A stretch of DNA of 64,000 nt from Sediminibacillus massiliensis (lineage in GTDB: Bacteria; Bacillota; Bacilli; Bacillales; Amphibacillaceae): contig NZ_LT732535.1 of the NCBI RefSeq assembly GCF_900156915.1, forward strand, positions 232,499 through 296,498, written 5' to 3'. Both the position numbers and the translations under genes were made by a program. The notes under the pieces are model-generated. The model saw nothing but the letters and a program-made list of their open reading frames with translations, did not search any database and was not told the origin of the DNA. Of the stretch, positions 59,855-64,000 are shown piece after piece (the first letter of the stretch is position 1; each line of letters opens with the position of its first letter).

Positions 59855-62656
59855 ATGGCCAGAAAAGAGATAAAGATCCCTTTTGATAGTAATTTCAGAA
59901 ATGATATAAACCAGAATTTTGAAGAAACATTCAAGATGAAGGAGACAGCTGACAAAGCAAAAACAGAGGCTGCCGAGGCGAAGAATACAGCAAATGAGGC
60001 TAAGGGAAATTCGGATAAAGCAATAAAAGATGCAGAAGCTGCTAAACAATATACGATAGGTAAATATCTAAAGCCTGTAAATACATTCGATGAAATCGTA
60101 ACAACCTATCCGACCCCAGAAGAAAACGACCGAGTTTTTGTGGGTGACACGGGTAAAATTTATATTTTTAGAGATGGAAACTGGGTGCATTTTGCAGAGA
60201 TAACTGCTGGTCCAGTCAACGAAGTTGATCAAAGACTTAGTTCACAGTTGGCAGAGAAGCCGACATATGTAGATAGTGTGGAGACAATGAAATCAAGGAA
60301 TAACTTTAAGGAAAATGACGTAGTTGTCACACTTGGGTATTTTTCTCCTAATGATGGCGGAGGAGGAACATATTTAATAAAAACTACTGCCTCCGTAGAA
60401 GATGGCGGCTCAACTATTACGTTAAATAATGGAAGGCAAGCTCATCTGCAAAGCTTTGGTTTTGTGAACTATAAGCAATTTGGAGCAGTAGGAGACAGTA
60501 TCAACGATGATGGAGTTCAAATCAAGAAAACTCACGCTTATGCAAATGCAGCAAAGATACCGGTGATAAATCTAACTGGTGAGTATTGGCTTAAAGAGAC
60601 GAGAGATATTGTTGTAAAAACAAGCACCAATTTAGGATCGACTAAGTTACATGTTGATGAGGCGTCAGCGCCTGAAACTGGGGCACAAATTTACCACATT
60701 ACAACCAACCATACAGCTTTTAATCTCGATTCTACTTTGCGAAATAATATTCTCCCTAAAATGAAAAAAGGTACAGCCTTAATCACAGAACTTCAAGACT
60801 ACGAAAACCACTTTATTCGAGTTTTTGACTCGAACACAAAAGTAGGAAAAAGGCAAGGCGCAAACGCTGATGGCGGAAAGGATATGGAAGAATTCTTTGT
60901 CGTTGAAAATGGCGGACGTTTGGTAGGCGATATAACTTGGGACTTCACTGGAATAACATCTATCGAAGCAAGAAAAATGGATGACAATTATCTCATATTT
61001 GAAGGCGGTACGTTCCTTTTATCTGGGGATTTAACTGGAAGCACAGTAGAAGTATACAAAAAGACAGGTATATGGATACACCGCAGTAGGGTAATTGTTC
61101 GAAATCAATTTGTTGGGCATGAAGATGGAATGGACGATAATATGTCGGCAGCAAGTGATGGCTTTTACCACATTGGTGGTTGTTACGATATAACAATTGA
61201 AAATTCACGTCCTATCCCTCGCAAATATTATACCGTAAATGGTACACCTAGGGGGACTTACGGAATCAGCGGGAGCAGAGTTCTTAATCTAACCCTCCGC
61301 AATTTAACAGGCGAAGGTTCTTCAGAACACTGGGGTGTTATGGGAACTGACTTGCTTAAAAACGTGCGTATCGAAAAATGTAGATTAAATCGGGTGGATG
61401 TTCACTTTCACGGGTGGAATTTCACTATAACAGACACAGATATAGGAGATAGAGGCTTTCGTTTAACAGGCGGTGGAACTTTAAGTATAGAGAACGTAAC
61501 TGTTAACGGTAAAGACTTTGTTCAATTCCGAGAGGATTACGGCTCTAGATGGGATGGAGATATCTTTATAAAAAAATCAAAACTGATTATTAATCATCCC
61601 ACCTCTGGCTCGAAAATACTTTCTTTTGCTCCTAATGGGGCTTACGACTATGGGTACAAGATAATCCACGGAAGAAAGGTATCTGTAGAAGATTTTGTAT
61701 TCGATTATTCACAAGTTCCTGACAATCTTGGAAACACATATCTCTCTTGGTTTACCCATTATGCGACATTATCCGAAAACCGAGTACAGTACCCTTACCA
61801 TATAGAGTTTAAAAACGTACATGTTGCTGGTCGTGAGAAAGGTGTGCGTTTCTTCAATCTAGGAAAAGCTAATCTGTATTACTTACCAAAGAAAGGAAAA
61901 ATCAGTGGTCATAATATTGTCCCTAATGCTTATTATCGCTTTGACACCATTGACACAGAAGATATGTTAGACGTTCCTCAAGGTATTACCGATTGTCATA
62001 TTTTTATAGATGTCAATGCGAGTGATGTGTACACTGACGATAATTCGATGATACCTAAAGTAGAAATCATTAACTGTAAACATTTAAACTTGCAAACGAA
62101 ATCTGCTGCCGGTATTTTCCTGATAAAAGATAGCGACATTGGTGTGCTAGATGGGAATGGAGCAGGGAGTTCAAAAGGGATTTATCATTTTGAAAATTCA
62201 GAAGTAAAACCAAACATTATAAGTGGAGATTCAAGTGATTGTTTCTATTTGAACGGCGCTAAAGTTTCATGGGTGAACTGTACCATCCATCCTATTAAAG
62301 TTGAGGGAGCGGTTGATTGGGATAAGACTCAGGCTAATACTGGGATATTTAAGATTTGGTCAGGTAATTTTCAAGTTTTCAACACTCATATAGGAACAAG
62401 GTTATCCAAAGAACTATCCGATTATTTAATCACTGTGTACCCTGTTGGGTCAGTTAGAAGTTATATGAAAGGCTTGTTAGCTTTTGACCAAGAAGCAAAC
62501 AATGGATCAGATAGAATATTACCTATAAGTGGCACAACTAGCAATCGTCCCACAAATGGGTTGTTCACGGGATACCAGTATTTTGATACAACGTTATCTA
62601 AACCTATCATATGGAATGGATCTACGTGGAAAGACACTAATGGAGCAACAGTGTAA
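59855..62656 (+). CDS. Tail spike/receptor-binding protein with beta-helix domain
   Basis: A 933-aa adhesin. A short N-terminal anchor (EIKIPFDSNFRNDINQNFEETF) is followed by an Ala/Lys/Glu-rich coiled coil. The pectate-lyase-3-like start VNYKQFGAVGDSINDDGVQIKK opens a long parallel beta-helix with Asn/Gly-rich repeats (residues about 200-870). The C terminus GYQYFDTTLSKPIIWNGSTWKD is a frequent fibre tip. It probably binds, and perhaps hydrolyses, host-surface polysaccharide. ATG 59855 with AAGGGAGTGA; the longer frame upstream overlaps Dit. Confidence 0.87.
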   Translation: MARKEIKIPFDSNFRNDINQNFEETFKMKETADKAKTEAAEAKNTANEAKGNSDKAIKDAEAAKQYTIGKYLKPVNTFDEIVTTYPTPEENDRVFVGDTGKIYIFRDGNWVHFAEITAGPVNEVDQRLSSQLAEKPTYVDSVETMKSRNNFKENDVVVTLGYFSPNDGGGGTYLIKTTASVEDGGSTITLNNGRQAHLQSFGFVNYKQFGAVGDSINDDGVQIKKTHAYANAAKIPVINLTGEYWLKETRDIVVKTSTNLGSTKLHVDEASAPETGAQIYHITTNHTAFNLDSTLRNNILPKMKKGTALITELQDYENHFIRVFDSNTKVGKRQGANADGGKDMEEFFVVENGGRLVGDITWDFTGITSIEARKMDDNYLIFEGGTFLLSGDLTGSTVEVYKKTGIWIHRSRVIVRNQFVGHEDGMDDNMSAASDGFYHIGGCYDITIENSRPIPRKYYTVNGTPRGTYGISGSRVLNLTLRNLTGEGSSEHWGVMGTDLLKNVRIEKCRLNRVDVHFHGWNFTITDTDIGDRGFRLTGGGTLSIENVTVNGKDFVQFREDYGSRWDGDIFIKKSKLIINHPTSGSKILSFAPNGAYDYGYKIIHGRKVSVEDFVFDYSQVPDNLGNTYLSWFTHYATLSENRVQYPYHIEFKNVHVAGREKGVRFFNLGKANLYYLPKKGKISGHNIVPNAYYRFDTIDTEDMLDVPQGITDCHIFIDVNASDVYTDDNSMIPKVEIINCKHLNLQTKSAAGIFLIKDSDIGVLDGNGAGSSKGIYHFENSEVKPNIISGDSSDCFYLNGAKVSWVNCTIHPIKVEGAVDWDKTQANTGIFKIWSGNFQVFNTHIGTRLSKELSDYLITVYPVGSVRSYMKGLLAFDQEANNGSDRILPISGTTSNRPTNGLFTGYQYFDTTLSKPIIWNGSTWKDTNGATV

Positions 62657-62690
62657 ATGTCTCATTTGGACAATATTGCGACACAGTGAA

Positions 62691-62715
62691 GGCGCTCACT
62701 CCGAGCGTCTTTTTT
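62691..62715 (+). terminator. Terminator after the spike gene
   Basis: GGCGCTC / GAGCGTC (one wobble), loop ACTCC, six T. Confidence 0.85.
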
Positions 62716-62729
62716 ATGGAGAAAAACGA

Positions 62730-62871
62730 GGGTGGGGTTAGCACCCTCTCCCACCCGGACAGGGTCTATTCCGGGCGGTAATAACAAATACGACATCAAG
62801 AGAGAAAATTCCTGCTTTAGTTTTAAAATTCTCAGGGGGTCGAGAACAGTAAACCTCCCTTACAAAGGAGG
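62730..62871 (+). promoter_or_regulatory. Structured leader before the lysis cassette with masked RBS
   Basis: Competing pairings are visible: GGGTGGG (62730-62736) with CCCACCC (62750-62756), CCCGGA (62754-62759) with TCCGGG (62770-62775), and GGGGGT (62835-62840) with ACCTCC (62853-62858). The same CCTCC can pair with the RBS GGAGG (62867-62871) across an 8-nt loop. No gene lies between 62657 and 62878. Confidence 0.55.
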
Positions 62872-62878
62872 CTAGAGA

Positions 62879-63223
62879 GTGGGTGAACAGCAGGTGCAAC
62901 TCATCGAAAAGAATGTTGCCAATAACACAGATGACATTCGTGAGTTAAAAGAGAAGGTGGAAAAATTGCGGTCAGATGTTACAGACTTACGGTCATCAAG
63001 TCAACTTATGCAGCAGTCCCAAACACACTTAATGGAGAATATAAGCGAGTTGAAAACTGGCTTGAAGGCTCTTGGTGATAAGTGGGAGGAGAAGTGGGAG
63101 AAAGAGAAGGAAGATGAAGCAAAGCGATACGAACAAGAACGGCGAGACCAACGCAACAGATGGTGGGGTCTTGCTTTTTTATTGATCGGAGCCATGCTTC
63201 TTATGCAGTTAGGACTTAAATAG
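62879..63223 (+). CDS. XhlA-like lysis-associated protein
   Basis: A 114-aa protein with a coiled-coil N-terminal region (NNTDDIRELKEKVEKLRSDVTDLRSS), charged middle and one C-terminal membrane helix (WGLAFLLIGAMLLMQLGL). The layout is that of XhlA/hemolysin-type proteins placed before holins in PBSX-like phages. It starts at GTG, 7 nt after the GGAGG. Confidence 0.82.
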   Translation: MGEQQVQLIEKNVANNTDDIRELKEKVEKLRSDVTDLRSSSQLMQQSQTHLMENISELKTGLKALGDKWEEKWEKEKEDEAKRYEQERRDQRNRWWGLAFLLIGAMLLMQLGLK

Positions 63224-63236
63224 GAGGTAGATAACA

Positions 63237-63494
63237 ATGGAAGAAGTATTAGCCTTTGCAACCCTATTGCTCCCCATCGTATTGGCATTGGTGGAGCTAA
63301 TCAAAAGAACCGTGAATATGCCGAAAGCAATCGTCCCTGCCGTATCCTTTGCGGTGGGGATTTTAGTTGGAGCCATAGCCTATCCATTTTCCGATATGGA
63401 GCTTGTATTGAGGTTATGGGCCGGAGGATTTGCCGGGTTATCCGGTACAGGATTGTTTGAGTTAGTTAAGTCAAGACCAGGCACGACAAAATAA
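63237..63494 (+). CDS. Phage holin
   Basis: An 85-aa protein with two membrane helices (AFATLLLPIVLALVELI and IVPAVSFAVGILVGAIAYPF) plus a weaker third, and a short basic tail. Position between XhlA-like and amidase genes supports a holin that permits endolysin access to the wall. RBS AGGAGGT. Confidence 0.88.
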   Translation: MEEVLAFATLLLPIVLALVELIKRTVNMPKAIVPAVSFAVGILVGAIAYPFSDMELVLRLWAGGFAGLSGTGLFELVKSRPGTTK

Positions 63495-63506
63495 GGAGGA
63501 GATAAC

Positions 63507-64000
63507 ATGGTTAAAATCATCAAAAAGTATATCCCTACGTTTTACCGTTCGTTACGCCCGGCATACAGCATGAATCCAGAGTATATCACCATTCACAATA
63601 CAGCCAATGCATCAAAGGGAGCCAATGCAGAAATGCACTCTCGTTATCTATTGAATGGCGGTGGTGGTCGTGGTGCATCCTGGCATTTTACAGTGGATGA
63701 CAAAGAGATATATCAGCACTTACCGACTAATGAAAATGGCTGGCATGCCGGCGACGGGGCAAACGGGTCCGGTAACAGGAAATCAATCGGTATCGAGATA
63801 TGCGAAAATGCAGACGGTGACTTTGAAAAGGCTGTTGCTAATGCACAATGGTTGGTGCGGAAATTGCTAGACGATCATGACCTTAGCATTGACCGTGTTG
63901 TACCTCATAAGCATTGGTCAGGGAAAAACTGTCCAAGAAAACTGCTTAGTCGGTTTGATGATTTCAAAGATGGTGTATTCAAATCAGCAAGCAAGGAAAC
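63507..64000 (+). CDS. N-acetylmuramoyl-L-alanine amidase (endolysin), 3' end cut by the window
   Basis: The visible 164 codons encode an Amidase_2 domain: EYITIHNTANASKGA (zinc His), ASWHFTVDDKEIYQHLP, GWHAGDGANGSGNRKSIGIEICEN and PHKHWSGKNCPR with the last ligands. It cuts between the stem peptide and glycan in host peptidoglycan. Wall-binding domains would be in the missing part. RBS AAGGAGGA. Confidence 0.93.
   Translation, partial: MVKIIKKYIPTFYRSLRPAYSMNPEYITIHNTANASKGANAEMHSRYLLNGGGGRGASWHFTVDDKEIYQHLPTNENGWHAGDGANGSGNRKSIGIEICENADGDFEKAVANAQWLVRKLLDDHDLSIDRVVPHKHWSGKNCPRKLLSRFDDFKDGVFKSASKE

Larger units (their letters stand above)
23372..64000. mobile_element. Siphovirus-type prophage inserted in comGA (right end outside window)
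   Basis: More than 40 kb of contiguous phage genes: serine recombinase and repressors on the minus strand, then early, replication, packaging, head, tail and lysis genes all on the plus strand. Portal, minor head, scaffold, decoration and capsid gene order is SPP1-like; tail genes are those of a long non-contractile tail. Modules look intact, with no obvious disrupted phage gene, so it may be inducible. The lysis amidase runs off the right edge. Confidence 0.96.

Noticed and set aside
62716..62781. 21-codon frame after the spike terminator
   Set aside because: It lies in the structured leader, has no RBS and its composition follows the hairpins; an XkdX-type gene was looked for here and not found.
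1..64000. CRISPR arrays, rRNA genes, phage tRNAs, insertion sequences
   Set aside because: I looked for direct-repeat/spacer arrays, rRNA motifs, further cloverleaves and transposase genes and saw none; the only mobile element is the prophage (plus the small palindromic repeat).

Overview
The window comes from a spore-forming, low-GC Gram-positive of the family Bacillaceae. Gene order from position 1 to about 23.4 kb follows the Bacillus subtilis yqgF-yqgZ/comG region closely: pbpA, pstS-C-A-B-B, phoU, rpmG, yqgN, yqgO, yqgP, yqgQ, glcK, ltaS (yqgS), yqgW, yqgX, yqgY, then comG. A spoVAF-type gene and a GC-rich interspersed repeat of a kind I associate with Oceanobacillus/Virgibacillus-like genera suggest a halotolerant genus, but the genus cannot be fixed from sequence alone.

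Region 1 (1-23.4 kb, chromosome). A class B penicillin-binding protein is cut by the left edge. A complete high-affinity phosphate import operon with a PhoP-box promoter and phoU follows. Next come housekeeping genes: ribosomal protein L33, 5-formyltetrahydrofolate cyclo-ligase, a rhomboid protease, an M42 peptidase, a SpoVAF-type germination protein, ROK glucokinase and lipoteichoic acid synthase behind a SigM-like promoter. A metallo-beta-lactamase-fold hydrolase, two small conserved membrane proteins and tRNA-Gln(UUG) lead into the late competence operon on the minus strand (comGB-GC-GD-GE-GF-GG, preceded by the 3' part of comGA).

Region 2 (23.4 kb to beyond 64 kb, prophage). A siphovirus-type temperate phage sits inside comGA, a few codons upstream of the Walker A motif. 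Its large serine recombinase gene ends in the same reading frame as the comGA remnant. The left arm holds the recombinase with a LexA-type box, two Xre regulators on the minus strand and a divergent Cro-like gene, with an operator-bearing promoter between them. All remaining phage genes are on the plus strand: an early/replication block (DUF2800 nuclease, DUF2815 protein, PolA-type polymerase, dUTPase, HNH nuclease, sigma factor, VapE-type primase/helicase, an iteron-like array, VRR-NUC nuclease, SNF2-type helicase and an ArpU-like late regulator), then packaging and head, connector and tail genes, and lysis. The tail chaperone pair carries the lambda-type slippery heptamer GGGAAAG. The lysis amidase is cut by the right edge, so the right attachment site and the 5' half of comGA lie outside the window.

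How it works together: the phage disrupts the first gene of the DNA-uptake pseudopilus operon, so the lysogen should be non-transformable unless the phage excises. Lysogeny control (Xre repressor and SOS box), early replication and late expression (ArpU-like protein plus three helically phased TGTCC boxes) are each visible as separate regulatory layers. Candidate undescribed elements are the iteron array, the TGTCC late promoter, a four-copy CTGRACGGG repeat in the scaffold leader, an SD-masking leader before the lysis genes, and a hairpin-rich gap between the terminase genes.
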